Source: an uncultured Bacilli bacterium
GTDB lineage: Bacteria > Bacillota_I > Bacilli_A > RF39 > UBA660
Direction of reading: 5' to 3'
Length of the DNA: 64,000 bases
Assembly (NCBI GenBank): GCA_934122275.1
Contig: CAKOWI010000006.1
Location: 1 to 64,000 of the forward strand
Part shown: positions 48,828 to 58,052 of the stretch, in pieces
How positions within the stretch are numbered: the first letter of the stretch is position 1
How the letters are laid out: every line of letters starts with the position of its first letter
The notes under the pieces: generated by a model
Told to the model about the DNA's origin: nothing
The model's input: the letters and a program-made list of their open reading frames with translations, nothing else
Database searches by the model: none
Translations under genes and position numbers: made by a program

Positions 48828-49808
48828 ATGAAAAAACTAAAGAAAATATTATTGGTTTTTTTACTGGTTTTTTTATTAGCAGGATGTACGCAACCTGTTA
48901 CTAAAGAAGTTAGTAAAAATGGTAAGAAAAAAACTGAGGCCGTTACTTATGATAAAGGAAAAAAGGCAACAGGACAAAGACTTACCAAAAACATAATATG
49001 TAAACCAACTAATAAGGAATTAGTAGAAGTTTACAAAGAAAATAAAGTTAATACTGATAAGTTAGTTGATTGTGAAAAATTTACTCCAAGTATTAAAGAT
49101 AGTGAAGGTATTTGGGATAATATATTTATTAAGCCTCTAGCGTGGGTTATATTAAAATTAGGATATTTAGTTAAAAACTTTGGTTTGGCAGTTATAATAG
49201 CAAGTATAATAATAAGGTTGATATTATATCCAGTAACAAAAAAGAGTGCAATGCAATCTGAAAATTTAAACAAAGCACAACCAGAATTACAAAGACTTGA
49301 AAAAAAATATGCAAATAAGACTAATGATCAACAAGCTATGATTCAAAAATCACAAGAAATGATGGCAATTTATAAAAAATACAATATTTCTTTGATGTCA
49401 GGATGTATAGTTGCATTCTTACAATTACCATTATTTATAGCATTTTTAGAAGCAATTAATAGAACACCAGCTATTTTTGAAGGCAAGTTTTTAGGGTTAG
49501 AGCTAGGAACAACACCAATATTTGCAATTTTAAAAGGAAATTATGCTTATTTAATTTTACCAATTATAATTTTTATAGTTACTTACTTTTCGTTAAAGCA
49601 AAATAAAAATGCTGCACCAACTGATTCTAATCCAGCTGCTATGTCAACAAAAATGATGATGAATGTTATGATTTTTGTTATTACGATAAGTTCATTTAAT
49701 TTATCAACAGCAATTGGATTATATTGGATTGCATCAAGTTTATTTACAATCATTCAAAATGCATTAATTAAAAGAGGTGGAAATAATGTTAGAATTAAAA
49801 AGTCATAA
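48828..49808 (+). CDS. yidC: membrane protein insertase YidC/SpoIIIJ
   Basis: Inserts membrane proteins; in Bacillus the copy at this position (SpoIIIJ) is also needed for sigma-G activity in the forespore. Lipoprotein signal with lipobox LLAGC (Cys about residue 19), then the 60KD_IMP domain with helices around WVILKLGYLVKNFGLAVI, LYPVTKKSAMQSENL, SLMSGCIVAFLQLPLFIAF (in part). 326 residues. Between rnpA and jag as expected. Confidence 0.95.
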   Translation: MKKLKKILLVFLLVFLLAGCTQPVTKEVSKNGKKKTEAVTYDKGKKATGQRLTKNIICKPTNKELVEVYKENKVNTDKLVDCEKFTPSIKDSEGIWDNIFIKPLAWVILKLGYLVKNFGLAVIIASIIIRLILYPVTKKSAMQSENLNKAQPELQRLEKKYANKTNDQQAMIQKSQEMMAIYKKYNISLMSGCIVAFLQLPLFIAFLEAINRTPAIFEGKFLGLELGTTPIFAILKGNYAYLILPIIIFIVTYFSLKQNKNAAPTDSNPAAMSTKMMMNVMIFVITISSFNLSTAIGLYWIASSLFTIIQNALIKRGGNNVRIKKS

Positions 49809-50409
49809 TTATAGTGGAAAAAACAAAGATGAGCTATTGAGTACTTCTTTAAATGAATTAAATGCAAATACTGATGAAGTTTATTATGATATAAAAGAGG
49901 AAGTAACTGGTAGTTTATTTAAGAGTAAAAAATATTATTTAACTGTTGTACTAAAAAATGATGTTATTGATTATATTAAGTCTTACTTAAAGGAAATAAC
50001 TGATTTAATGGGTATTTCTTGTAATTTTGAAATTCAAAAGAGAGAAGAATATATAAAAGTTAATATTGTTTCAGATAGTAGTTCAATTTTAATTGGAAAA
50101 AATGGAAAGACTATGAGTTCTCTTCAATATCTTTTAAAGCAATCTATCCAAAGTAAGATTCCTGCAAAAATAAATATAATAATTGATACTAATGATTATA
50201 GAGAGAAAAAAGAAAAAAATATAGAAAGATTAGCTATTAGATTAGCTAAAGAAGTAAGAAAAACTAAGGTAGATGTAAAAATGGATAGTATGAATTCTTA
50301 TGAAAGAAGAATAGTACATAATAAATTATCTGGTTTTAAAGGTGTTACAACCGAAAGTATTGGTGAAGAACCAAATAGATGTGTAGTTATTAAATGTATA
50401 GAGGAATAG
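49786..50409 (+). CDS. jag: RNA-binding protein Jag/KhpB
   Basis: 207 residues: N-terminal Jag domain (KNKDELLSTSLNELNAN), KH domain with the GKNGKTMSSLQYLL loop and C-terminal R3H domain (RRIVHNKLSGFKGVTTESIGEEPNR, in part). ATG at 49786 has GAGGTGG before it; the start overlaps the yidC end by 23 bases. KhpB binds RNA and influences cell elongation in Firmicutes. Confidence 0.94.
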   Translation: MLELKSHNYSGKNKDELLSTSLNELNANTDEVYYDIKEEVTGSLFKSKKYYLTVVLKNDVIDYIKSYLKEITDLMGISCNFEIQKREEYIKVNIVSDSSSILIGKNGKTMSSLQYLLKQSIQSKIPAKINIIIDTNDYREKKEKNIERLAIRLAKEVRKTKVDVKMDSMNSYERRIVHNKLSGFKGVTTESIGEEPNRCVVIKCIEE

Positions 50410-50430
50410 AAATGTTTCTCTATTTTTTTG
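50398..50430 (+). terminator. terminator of the rpmH-jag unit
   Basis: ATAGAGGAA paired with TTTCTCTAT (one G-T pair) around the jag stop codon, followed by TTTTTT. Confidence 0.75.
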
Positions 50431-50437
50431 TATTATA

Positions 50438-50446
50438 TGCTATAAT
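50438..50446 (+). promoter_or_regulatory. mnmE promoter, extended -10
   Basis: TGCTATAAT, an extended -10 box about 27 bases before the mnmE start; no good -35. Confidence 0.6.
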
Positions 50447-50472
50447 ACACATATCAAAAGGAAGTGAACTTT

Positions 50473-51816
50473 ATGGATGATACAATAGTTGCAATATCAA
50501 CAGCACTTGGAGAAGGAGCAATATCTATTATTAGAGTATCAGGAGTTGATGCTATAAAAATAATTAATCCTTTATTTGATGGAAAAGATTTAGAAAAAGT
50601 ATCAAGTCATACAATAAATTATGGTCATATAGTATATAATGGTGAGATTATAGATGAGGTCTTATTATCAATTATGAAAGCACCTAAAACGTATACAAAG
50701 GAAGATGTAATAGAAATAAACACTCATGGATCAATTGCAGTTGTTAATAAAATAATGGAAATATTACTTCTTGAAGGTTGCAGATTAGCAGAACCTGGTG
50801 AATTTACTAAAAGGGCATTTTTAAATGGTAGAATAGATTTAACAGAATCAGAAGGAGTTATGGATTTAATAAATTCTGAAACAGAACTAACTAGAAAAAT
50901 GGCTATTAATGAGTTATCTGGTAATGTTTCTAGGTTAATAACTGATACAAGAGAAGATATAGTAAGTTTGATATCTAATATAGAAGTAAATATAGATTAT
51001 CCTGAGTATGAAGATATAGAAGTAGTAACAATAAACAAAATAAAAGAAAAAGTACGAGAAATAAAAGAAAAATTATTAAAGACATTAAAATTATCAGAGG
51101 ATGGAAAAATATTAAAAGATGGTATTAAAACGGTTATATTAGGAAAACCAAACGTAGGTAAATCAAGTCTTTTAAATGCTTTATTAGAAGAGGAAAAAGC
51201 CATTGTAACAGATGTAAAAGGTACAACACGTGATATAGTAGAGGGAAGTATTTTAGTAGGTGGTATAAAACTTAATTTAATAGACACAGCAGGTGTTAGA
51301 AAATCAGATGATATAGTTGAAAAAATAGGTATTGAAAAAAGTTTAAACCTAATAGATGAAGCAGAATTGGTATTACTTATTTTGGATGCTAGTTGCCCTT
51401 TAAGTGAAGAAGATAAGTATTTGCTAGAAAAAACTAAAGATAAGAAAAGAATTATAATAATGAATAAAATAGATTTAAAGTTAAATAATTCCTATATGGA
51501 TGATGTTATAAAAATAAGTGCTAAAAATAATGAGGGAATAGAAGATATAAAAGATGCAATAAAAGAATTGTTTAATGTTGGAACATTTATGAGTAAAAAC
51601 TTAACTTTCTTTACTAATGCAAGACAAATATCTTTATTAAAGTCTGCTATTAAATCTTTAGAGGACGTAGAACAAGGCATTAAAGAAGAAAGAGAAATAG
51701 ACATGATTGAAATAGATTTAAAATTAGTATGGGAAAAATTAGGGGACATAATAGGAGCCAATTACACGGAAGAATTAGTTGATAATTTGTTTAGTAGATT
51801 TTGTTTAGGAAAGTAA
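50473..51816 (+). CDS. mnmE: tRNA modification GTPase MnmE
   Basis: With MnmG it makes the 5-carboxymethylaminomethyl group at wobble uridine 34. Folate-binding N-terminal domain (DDTIVAISTALGEGAISIIRVSG in part), inserted G domain with GKPNVGKSSLLNAL, TTRD, DTAG and NKID, and the C-terminal catalytic motif CLGK (usually CIGK) at the very end. ATG at 50473 after GGAAGTG; 447 residues. Confidence 0.97.
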   Translation: MDDTIVAISTALGEGAISIIRVSGVDAIKIINPLFDGKDLEKVSSHTINYGHIVYNGEIIDEVLLSIMKAPKTYTKEDVIEINTHGSIAVVNKIMEILLLEGCRLAEPGEFTKRAFLNGRIDLTESEGVMDLINSETELTRKMAINELSGNVSRLITDTREDIVSLISNIEVNIDYPEYEDIEVVTINKIKEKVREIKEKLLKTLKLSEDGKILKDGIKTVILGKPNVGKSSLLNALLEEEKAIVTDVKGTTRDIVEGSILVGGIKLNLIDTAGVRKSDDIVEKIGIEKSLNLIDEAELVLLILDASCPLSEEDKYLLEKTKDKKRIIIMNKIDLKLNNSYMDDVIKISAKNNEGIEDIKDAIKELFNVGTFMSKNLTFFTNARQISLLKSAIKSLEDVEQGIKEEREIDMIEIDLKLVWEKLGDIIGANYTEELVDNLFSRFCLGK

Positions 51817-51825
51817 ATGTGTTTT

Positions 51826-51852
51826 AAAAACTTGGGTTTTATCCAAGTTTTT
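51826..51852 (+). terminator. mnmE terminator
   Basis: AAAAACTTGG / CCAAGTTTTT ten-pair stem with seven-base loop, then TTATTG. Confidence 0.85.
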
Positions 51853-51926
51853 ATTGTATGTGACAAAATATGAGCTTTTTATAACATTTGATTTATATAA
51901 TAAATGAACTGATTAAAGGAGCTTAT

Positions 51927-52852
51927 ATGAATTATTATGAAGAAATAAAAGATCTAATAGAAAAGAAAGAAGTAAAAGATAGTGTAAGAAGGCTTAGTTA
52001 TAATAGTGATAAGTTAAAAACTTATTATGAAATAGGCAAGTTATTAGTAGAAGCACAAGGCGGAGAAGAAAGAGCAAAATATGGTAATAGTTTAATTAAA
52101 AAGTGGTCATTAAAATTAGTAGAACAATAGGTAGTGGATATAATATATCTAATTTAAAAAGAATGAGGCAATTTTATACAATAATTCAAAAAGGTGCCCC
52201 GCTGGAGCACCAATTAAATATTAGTTGGACAAATTGAAAATATTTACTTCCAATCAAAAATGAAAATGAAAGAAATTATTACATAAATCAGTGTATTTTA
52301 AATAATTTATCTAAAAGAGAACTTGCAAAACTTATAAAAGAAAAAGCTTATGATAGACTTTCTTACGCTGATAAAAATAACATCAAGATTATAAATTCGA
52401 AAAATGAAGCTAGTTGTAGTTTAAAAGATATGCTTTTAGATCCAATTATAATAAAATCACCTGGTAGTGAACATCTAAGGGAAAAAGTACTAAAAAAATA
52501 CATATTAGATGAATTAAGGGATTTTTTCTTACAGTTAGGTTCAGGATTTTTGTATGCTGGAAGTGAGTATAAATTAGATTATTGTGGTAAAAAATTTTAT
52601 GTAGATATACTTTTATTTAACATTAATTTAAATTGTTATATTCCGGTAGAACTAAAGCTTAATAGTACTAATTATAAAGATGTAAGCCAGGTTCAGTTAT
52701 ATAGAAACATAATAGATAACACCATAAAAAAGAAGCATCACAATAAAAGTATAGGATTAATTATATCTAAAAGGAATGATAATTTTATATTTGAATACGT
52801 AAATGATGATGGAGTTTATTTAATTAGTTATGATTTAGAAAAAGTTATATAA
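51927..52852 (+). pseudogene. broken DUF1016 (YhcG-type) PDDEXK nuclease gene
   Basis: Three reading segments together give one YhcG-family protein. Segment 1 (51927-52130): MNYYEEIKDLIEK...YYEIGKLLVEAQ, the DUF1016 N-terminal helices, ending at a TAG. A one-base shift near 52128 restores ISNLKRMRQFYTIIQKGAP...LNISWTN up to an in-frame TGA (52235-52237). After that the same frame runs KYLLPIKNENERNYYINQ... to 52852, with the PDDEXK core YVDILLFN...CYIPVELKL (Asp, Glu-x-Lys). GGAGC lies before the first ATG. The C-terminal 140 residues from ATG 52430 could still be made. It lies between mnmE and mnmG, which are normally adjacent, so it is a decayed insertion. Confidence 0.85.
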
Positions 52853-52867
52853 AATTCTAATAACTAA

Positions 52868-52896
52868 TTAACTTTTTTATTGTATTATTGTATAAT
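52868..52896 (+). promoter_or_regulatory. mnmG promoter
   Basis: TTAACT, 17 bases, TATAAT, with the start codon 26 bases downstream. Having its own promoter fits the separation of mnmG from mnmE. Confidence 0.65.
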
Positions 52897-52921
52897 ACCA
52901 AAAGAAAAGCAGGTGAGAGTT

Positions 52922-54736
52922 ATGAAATATGATGTTATAGTTGTTGGGGCAGGACATGCTGGTTGTGAAGCTGCTTTAGCAACATCAAGACTTGGAAAAA
53001 GTACACTTCTTATAACAATTAATATTGATAATATAGCAGATATGCCTTGTAATCCTTCTATAGGAGGTTCAGCGAAAGGTATTGTTGTAAGAGAAATTGA
53101 TGCACTAGGTGGAGAAATGGGACGTAATGCAGATAAAACCCTTCTTCAAATAAAGATGCTTAATCGCTCTAAGGGACCTGCTGTTAGAAGTTTAAGAAGT
53201 CAGGCTGATAAAGTAACTTATAAAAAAGAAATGTTAAAAACTCTAAAGAACACTAACAATTTAAGTATTAAAGAAGCAATAGTATCTGACCTTTTAGTAG
53301 AAAATAACAAAATAGTTGGTATAACAACTGAAGACGGAGAAACAATTTATTGTAATTCCTGTATATTAACTACGGGTACTTATTTAAAAGCAGATATATT
53401 AGTAGGAGATAAAAGAACTCCAGAGGGTCCACACGGAGAAAAAAGAGCTAATTTTTTAAGTGACAATTTAGAAAAATTAGGTTTTAAATTACTTAGGCTA
53501 AAAACTGGAACACCACCTCGTATAGAAAGATCTTCAATTGATTTTAGCGTACTTAAAAGAGAAGATGGAGATGATTGTAAGCTAACTTTTTCATTTGATG
53601 ATATAGCATACTATGATTATAAAAATCAGGTGCCTTGCTATTTAACTTATACTAATTTAAAAACTCATAAAATAATTATGGATAACTTAAATAAATCTGC
53701 TATGTATGGTGGTTTTTATGAAAAATTAGGAACAGGTCCTAGGTACTGTCCTTCAATAGAAGATAAGGTAGTTCGTTTTAAAGATAAAGAAAGACATCAA
53801 TTATTTTTGGAGCCAGAAAGCATGTATTATGATGATATATATTTACAAGGTTTTTCAACTTCTATGCCACACGATGTTCAAGAAGATATGGTTCACTCTT
53901 TAAAGGGATTAGAACATGCTAAAATATTAAGATATGCTTATGCAATAGAATATGATGCAATAGATCCACTTCAATTAAAACCATCTTTAGAGACAAAGGT
54001 AGTAGAAAACTTATTTACTGCAGGTCAAATAAATGGTACATCAGGGTATGAAGAGGCCGCAGGTCAAGGTATAGTAGCGGGTATTAATGCTAGTTTAAAA
54101 TTAGATAATAAAGAACCACTAATTCTTTCTAGAAGTGATGCTTATATTGGTGTATTAATAGATGATTTAGTAACAAAAGGAACTATAGAACCATATAGAT
54201 TACTTACTTCTCGTGCAGAATTTAGACTTTTACTAAGAAGTGATAATGCTGATTTAAGATTAAGTGAAAAAGCTTATAAAGTAGGATTATTAAGTGAAGA
54301 AAGACATAATAAATTATTAAATAAAATAGAAGAAATAAGAGAAATAGAAGAGGATATTAAAAATATTACTTTTCCTAAAGAAAAATGTAATTTATCAGAA
54401 TATTTAAAAAGACCAGAAGTTAAAATAAGTGATTATGCTGATAAGTTAAGCAAGAAATATAGTAAGGAAGCATTAGAACAAGTAGAAATTAATCAAAAAT
54501 ATGAAGGATATATCACTAAAGCTAAAAAAGAAGCAGAAAAAATGATTAGGTTAGGTAAAAAAAAGATACCAGAAGATATAGATTATGAAAAAGTTGATAA
54601 TTTAGCAACAGAAGCAAGACAAAAACTTGAAAAAATAAGACCAAGAACCATTGATCAGGCAACACGTATTAGTGGTGTTAATCCATCAGATATAGCAATT
54701 TTAATGGTTTATTTAAAGAGGTTTTATAATGAATAA
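52922..54736 (+). CDS. mnmG: tRNA uridine 5-carboxymethylaminomethyl modification enzyme MnmG
   Basis: FAD-dependent partner of MnmE. Dinucleotide fold VIVVGAGHAGCEAALA, conserved PCNPSIGGSAKGI, GPRYCPSIEDK, FTAGQINGTSGYEEAAGQG and the C-terminal tRNA/MnmE-binding region (ATRISGVNPSDIAILMVYLKR). ATG at 52922 with AGGTGAGAGTT; 604 residues, slightly short but complete. Overlaps rsmG by eight bases. Confidence 0.97.
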   Translation: MKYDVIVVGAGHAGCEAALATSRLGKSTLLITINIDNIADMPCNPSIGGSAKGIVVREIDALGGEMGRNADKTLLQIKMLNRSKGPAVRSLRSQADKVTYKKEMLKTLKNTNNLSIKEAIVSDLLVENNKIVGITTEDGETIYCNSCILTTGTYLKADILVGDKRTPEGPHGEKRANFLSDNLEKLGFKLLRLKTGTPPRIERSSIDFSVLKREDGDDCKLTFSFDDIAYYDYKNQVPCYLTYTNLKTHKIIMDNLNKSAMYGGFYEKLGTGPRYCPSIEDKVVRFKDKERHQLFLEPESMYYDDIYLQGFSTSMPHDVQEDMVHSLKGLEHAKILRYAYAIEYDAIDPLQLKPSLETKVVENLFTAGQINGTSGYEEAAGQGIVAGINASLKLDNKEPLILSRSDAYIGVLIDDLVTKGTIEPYRLLTSRAEFRLLLRSDNADLRLSEKAYKVGLLSEERHNKLLNKIEEIREIEEDIKNITFPKEKCNLSEYLKRPEVKISDYADKLSKKYSKEALEQVEINQKYEGYITKAKKEAEKMIRLGKKKIPEDIDYEKVDNLATEARQKLEKIRPRTIDQATRISGVNPSDIAILMVYLKRFYNE

Positions 54737-55430
54737 AGAAGAATTTGTAAAAGAAGTAGAAAAGTTAGGTATAAGTGTAGATGATAAAATACTTAAGAGT
54801 TTAAATACTTATTATGAAATGTTAATAGATTATAATAGTCATACAAATCTAACTAGAATAACTGATGAAGAAGAAGTATATTTAAAACATTTTTATGATA
54901 GTTTAACTCTAATTAAGGCTGTTAAATTAAATAACCAAACTCTTCTTGATGTAGGAACAGGGGCAGGTTTTCCTGGATTGGTTTTAAAAATAGTATTTCC
55001 AAATCTTAAAGTAACATTAGTTGACTCTTTAAATAAAAGAATTATATTCTTAAAAAGTGTTATAGAAAAGTTAAATTTAAAAGGTATTAATGCTATTCAT
55101 GAAAGGATAGAAGACTATGCAAGAATAAGTAGAGAATCCTTTGATATAGTAACTTCTCGTGCAGTAGCATCTCTTCCTATTTTATCAGAAATGTGCATCC
55201 CTTTAGTTTGTGAAAAAGGTTTATTTATTCCAATGAAAGCTGATGCAAAAGATGAGATAAACTCATCACAAAATGCTATTAAAACACTAGGAGGAGTGTT
55301 AAAAGATACCATTTTATTTAAACTACCAAAGGATGCTGGTGAAAGAACTTTAGTAGTTATAGAAAAAATTAAGAAAACAAGTGTTAAATATCCTAGAAAA
55401 TTTAATGAAATTAAGAAAAAGCCATTGTAA
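54729..55430 (+). CDS. rsmG: 16S rRNA (guanine(527)-N7)-methyltransferase RsmG
   Basis: Methylates G527 in the 530 loop; loss gives low-level streptomycin resistance in other bacteria. SAM motif LLDVGTGAGFPGLVLKI, preceded by NLTRITDEEEVYLKHFYDSL and followed by VTSRAVASLPILSE. 233 residues. Last gene of the mnmG-rsmG unit. The noc, parA and parB genes that follow rsmG in Bacillus are not here. Confidence 0.97.
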   Translation: MNKEEFVKEVEKLGISVDDKILKSLNTYYEMLIDYNSHTNLTRITDEEEVYLKHFYDSLTLIKAVKLNNQTLLDVGTGAGFPGLVLKIVFPNLKVTLVDSLNKRIIFLKSVIEKLNLKGINAIHERIEDYARISRESFDIVTSRAVASLPILSEMCIPLVCEKGLFIPMKADAKDEINSSQNAIKTLGGVLKDTILFKLPKDAGERTLVVIEKIKKTSVKYPRKFNEIKKKPL

Positions 55431-55445
55431 TAAAGGCTTTTTTAT
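55417..55445 (+). terminator. rsmG terminator
   Basis: AAAAGCC / GGCTTTT stem containing the stop codon, followed by TTTATT. Confidence 0.8.
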
Positions 55446-55478
55446 TATATCATTAGTATGAGAATAGGGGATGATATT

Positions 55479-56432
55479 GTGAATTTTAATCCGAATGATT
55501 CATTTAATAATTCAATATTTAGCTCGAATAATAGTTTAGAAAATAACAGTGCTAATACTGATGAAAACAATAACTTATATGATGCACCACCCGTGCTTGA
55601 TCAAATAAAAAATCTTAATGATGCTCCTACATATGAAGCACCATCAATGGATGCTTTAGGTTTAAATAGTTATAGTAATGAAAATATAAAACCATCTAAT
55701 CCAATTGATCCGCTTGATGCCTATGAAAATAATGGTATAGATTTATATAATTTTGGTTCAACAAGTAATAACTTAAATAATACAGCTACAAATAATGTAG
55801 AAAATAATGATTTTTCATTTCCTAAAATGGATACTAATAATCAGAATAAAGTTATACCTAATAGTTCTTTTGAAACACCAAATAATTCTTTAAATAATAC
55901 GTATAATAGTGATATATTTGATAGTAATGGGAATATCAAACAAGAAATTTTAGATAATTTAGGCATAAAAAATACTGTAACAAGTGAAGAAAAAGATAAA
56001 GATGTTCAAACAAACGAAGAAGATAATACACAAGATAATAAAGAAGAAAAAAATGAAAGTAAGGAATATGAAATAATAAATAAACCAATTTTAGATCAAG
56101 ATCCTGATTCTAATATAGAAGATAAAACGGAAGATAAAAATGAATCTACTTTAAAAAAAGATGAAGAATCTGAAAAGCAAGAAATCCCTGAAGAAGAGAA
56201 TCATGATGAACTAACAGATATATCATCTCTTGGAATAGATGCTTATAATGAACCAGATTTTTTAGATATAACAGAAGATGAAGAATCTTTAAGTGAAAAT
56301 GAAGATAGTATTACAAAAATAAAAAACTTAATTAGTGATCTAACAGATAAGGGTGAAAAAATCAAATTAGAGGAATTTGATTTTGAAAATATGCATCAAT
56401 TAATAATAATAATTGAAAAAGAGGAAAAATAA
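55479..56432 (+). CDS. unknown Asn/Asp/Glu-rich, probably disordered protein
   Basis: About 317 residues, not recognised. Nearly the whole chain is low complexity: Asn/Ser-rich in the first half, Glu/Asp/Lys-rich in the second, with recurring short motifs (DAPPVLDQIK, APTYEAPSMDALGL, SSLGIDAYNEPDFLDI). The last 40 residues (SLSENEDSITKIKNLI, ISDLTDKGEKIKLEEFDF) look helical and may be a folded interaction segment. No signal peptide or membrane helix. A GTG at 55479 with GGGGATGA upstream is the likely start; an ATG at 55458 lacks a ribosome binding site. It occupies the slot where Bacillus has noc and parAB and ends one base before rpiB. Confidence 0.65.
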   Translation: MNFNPNDSFNNSIFSSNNSLENNSANTDENNNLYDAPPVLDQIKNLNDAPTYEAPSMDALGLNSYSNENIKPSNPIDPLDAYENNGIDLYNFGSTSNNLNNTATNNVENNDFSFPKMDTNNQNKVIPNSSFETPNNSLNNTYNSDIFDSNGNIKQEILDNLGIKNTVTSEEKDKDVQTNEEDNTQDNKEEKNESKEYEIINKPILDQDPDSNIEDKTEDKNESTLKKDEESEKQEIPEEENHDELTDISSLGIDAYNEPDFLDITEDEESLSENEDSITKIKNLISDLTDKGEKIKLEEFDFENMHQLIIIIEKEEK

Positions 56433-56433
56433 T

Positions 56434-56886
56434 ATGAAGATAGGTATAGCAAGTGACCATAGAGGTTTTGAAACTAAACAAAAAATGACAAAATATTTAG
56501 AGGAAAAAGGTTATGATGTAATAGATTACGGGACAAATGATACAACAAGGGTAGATTATACTAAATATGGATTTATACTTGGTGAAAATGTTTCTAATCA
56601 TAATGTGGATTATGGTATTGCAATATGTGGTAGCGCTGTTGGAATATCCATTGCATGTAATAAAGTAAAAGGTATTAGATGTGGAAAAATTAATAGTGTA
56701 AAAGAAGCTATTCACGCAAAAGAAAATGATTTTGTAAATGTAATAGCTATTTCTGGTGAAGCTGACTTTAATTTAAACACAGAAATAGTTGCTGCTTTTT
56801 TAAATTCTAAAGAAAATTTAATTGATCCAGTATACAAAAAAAGAGTAGATCAAATAATAGATTATGAGAGATATCATGAGTCTTAA
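56434..56886 (+). CDS. rpiB: ribose-5-phosphate isomerase B
   Basis: Interconverts ribose-5-phosphate and ribulose-5-phosphate. IGIASDHRGFETK at the N-terminus and AICGSAVGISIACNKVKGIR, carrying the active-site Cys, define the RpiB/LacAB family. The usual CGTGIG is CGSAVG here, so a related sugar-phosphate isomerase is possible. ATG at 56434 with AGAGG; 150 residues. Confidence 0.88.
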   Translation: MKIGIASDHRGFETKQKMTKYLEEKGYDVIDYGTNDTTRVDYTKYGFILGENVSNHNVDYGIAICGSAVGISIACNKVKGIRCGKINSVKEAIHAKENDFVNVIAISGEADFNLNTEIVAAFLNSKENLIDPVYKKRVDQIIDYERYHES

Positions 56887-57070
56887 GCTACTACTTTATT
56901 GTATTTTTATACCAATTTGTATGTGGATTGTTACTTCAACTAATTTAGATAGATTATTTAGAAAAAATAAGATAAAGCAAATTCATTTAGCATACATAGC
57001 ATTGTCATTAATTTTTTCGTATTTGATTACTAATTTCTTTATGGATATATATAATATTTTTAATATATAA
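56876..57070 (+). CDS. ywzB: DUF1146 membrane protein YwzB
   Basis: 64 residues, two membrane helices (about 4-20 and 36-55) separated by a basic loop (LDRLFRKNKIKQ), the pattern of DUF1146. ATG at 56876 (GAGAGA upstream) overlaps the rpiB end by 11 bases. In Bacillus ywzB lies in the murAA-spoIID region, so synteny supports the call. Confidence 0.78.
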   Translation: MSLKLLLYCIFIPICMWIVTSTNLDRLFRKNKIKQIHLAYIALSLIFSYLITNFFMDIYNIFNI

Positions 57071-57080
57071 TGGTGATAAT

Positions 57081-58004
57081 ATGAAAAAGATACTGCTATT
57101 TGTACTATTAATAATTTTAATTCCATTATTACTTACAAATTTTAAGGAAGGTTTAAATACCATAAGTAAGTTAAAATATGGGATATATAGTAATAAACAA
57201 ATAAGAGTAAAAAGGCTTGAAAAAAATAGAATTGATAGCGTTAGTTTAGAAGACTATGTTACTGGAGTAGTTGCAGGAGAAATGCCTGCATCTTTTTCTG
57301 ATGAAGCATTAAAAGCACAAGCTGTTGCATCAAGAACATATGTTTTAAAGCGAATGATTAATTCTAATGGAGATTATGATGTGGTTGACTCTGTAAGTAA
57401 TCAGGTGTATTTAGATGATGATGATATGAAAAAAAAGTGGAATAATAAATATGATGAATATTTAAAAAAAATTAAGGATGTTGTATTAAATACAAGAGGA
57501 GAAGTTATTTTATATAAGAATAACTTAATAGATGCTATGTTTTTTTCAACTAGTAATGGATATACAGAAAATAGTGTAGATGTATTTTCAGGAGATTTAC
57601 CCTATTTAAAAAGTGTAGATTCAAAATGGGATGAAAATGAATCACCGTCGTATAAATCTACAGTTGTTGTTTCAAAAAAAGATTTTTTATCAAAATTGTC
57701 ATTTGATGTTAATAGTGATATAAAAATAAATATAGATGAAAAGACAAGTACTGGCAGAGTAAAATTTATAACTATTAATGATAAAAAATTTAAAGGCACA
57801 CAAATAAGAAGTACTTTTGGTTTAAAATCAACAAGTTTTAATATAACTATAGATGATAATAATGTAGTTTTCAATGTACTTGGATTTGGTCATGGAGTTG
57901 GAATGAGTCAGTATGGAGCAAACGGAATGGCAAAAAATGGATATAGTTATAAAGATATTTTAAAACATTATTATAGTAATTGTGATATAAAAAAAATAAA
58001 TTAA
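57081..58004 (+). CDS. spoIID: stage II sporulation protein D
   Basis: Lytic transglycosylase of the SpoIIDMP complex that remodels septal peptidoglycan during engulfment. N-terminal membrane anchor (about 3-18), then the SpoIID domain with SLEDYVTGVVAGEMPASF containing the catalytic Glu, LKAQAVASRTYVLKR, and the C-terminal LGFGHGVGMSQYGANGMA. 307 residues. Ten bases after ywzB. Confidence 0.96.
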   Translation: MKKILLFVLLIILIPLLLTNFKEGLNTISKLKYGIYSNKQIRVKRLEKNRIDSVSLEDYVTGVVAGEMPASFSDEALKAQAVASRTYVLKRMINSNGDYDVVDSVSNQVYLDDDDMKKKWNNKYDEYLKKIKDVVLNTRGEVILYKNNLIDAMFFSTSNGYTENSVDVFSGDLPYLKSVDSKWDENESPSYKSTVVVSKKDFLSKLSFDVNSDIKINIDEKTSTGRVKFITINDKKFKGTQIRSTFGLKSTSFNITIDDNNVVFNVLGFGHGVGMSQYGANGMAKNGYSYKDILKHYYSNCDIKKIN

Positions 58005-58014
58005 TGTATAAATT

Positions 58015-58044
58015 CTCTCATTTTGTTAAAACTTAAAATGAGAG
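58015..58044 (+). promoter_or_regulatory. hairpin covering the spoIIQ ribosome binding site
   Basis: CTCTCATTTT / AAAATGAGAG ten-pair stem with ten-base loop; its 3' arm contains AGAG of the spoIIQ AGAGGTG. No T-run follows, so it is unlikely to be a terminator. Confidence 0.5.
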
Positions 58045-58052
58045 GTGAAAAA

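Noticed and set aside
52235..52237. In-frame TGA as Trp (Mollicute code 4)
   Set aside because: Other genes end at TGA (e.g. veg and the 70-residue gene) and essential proteins use TGG for Trp, so the standard code holds and this is a nonsense mutation.
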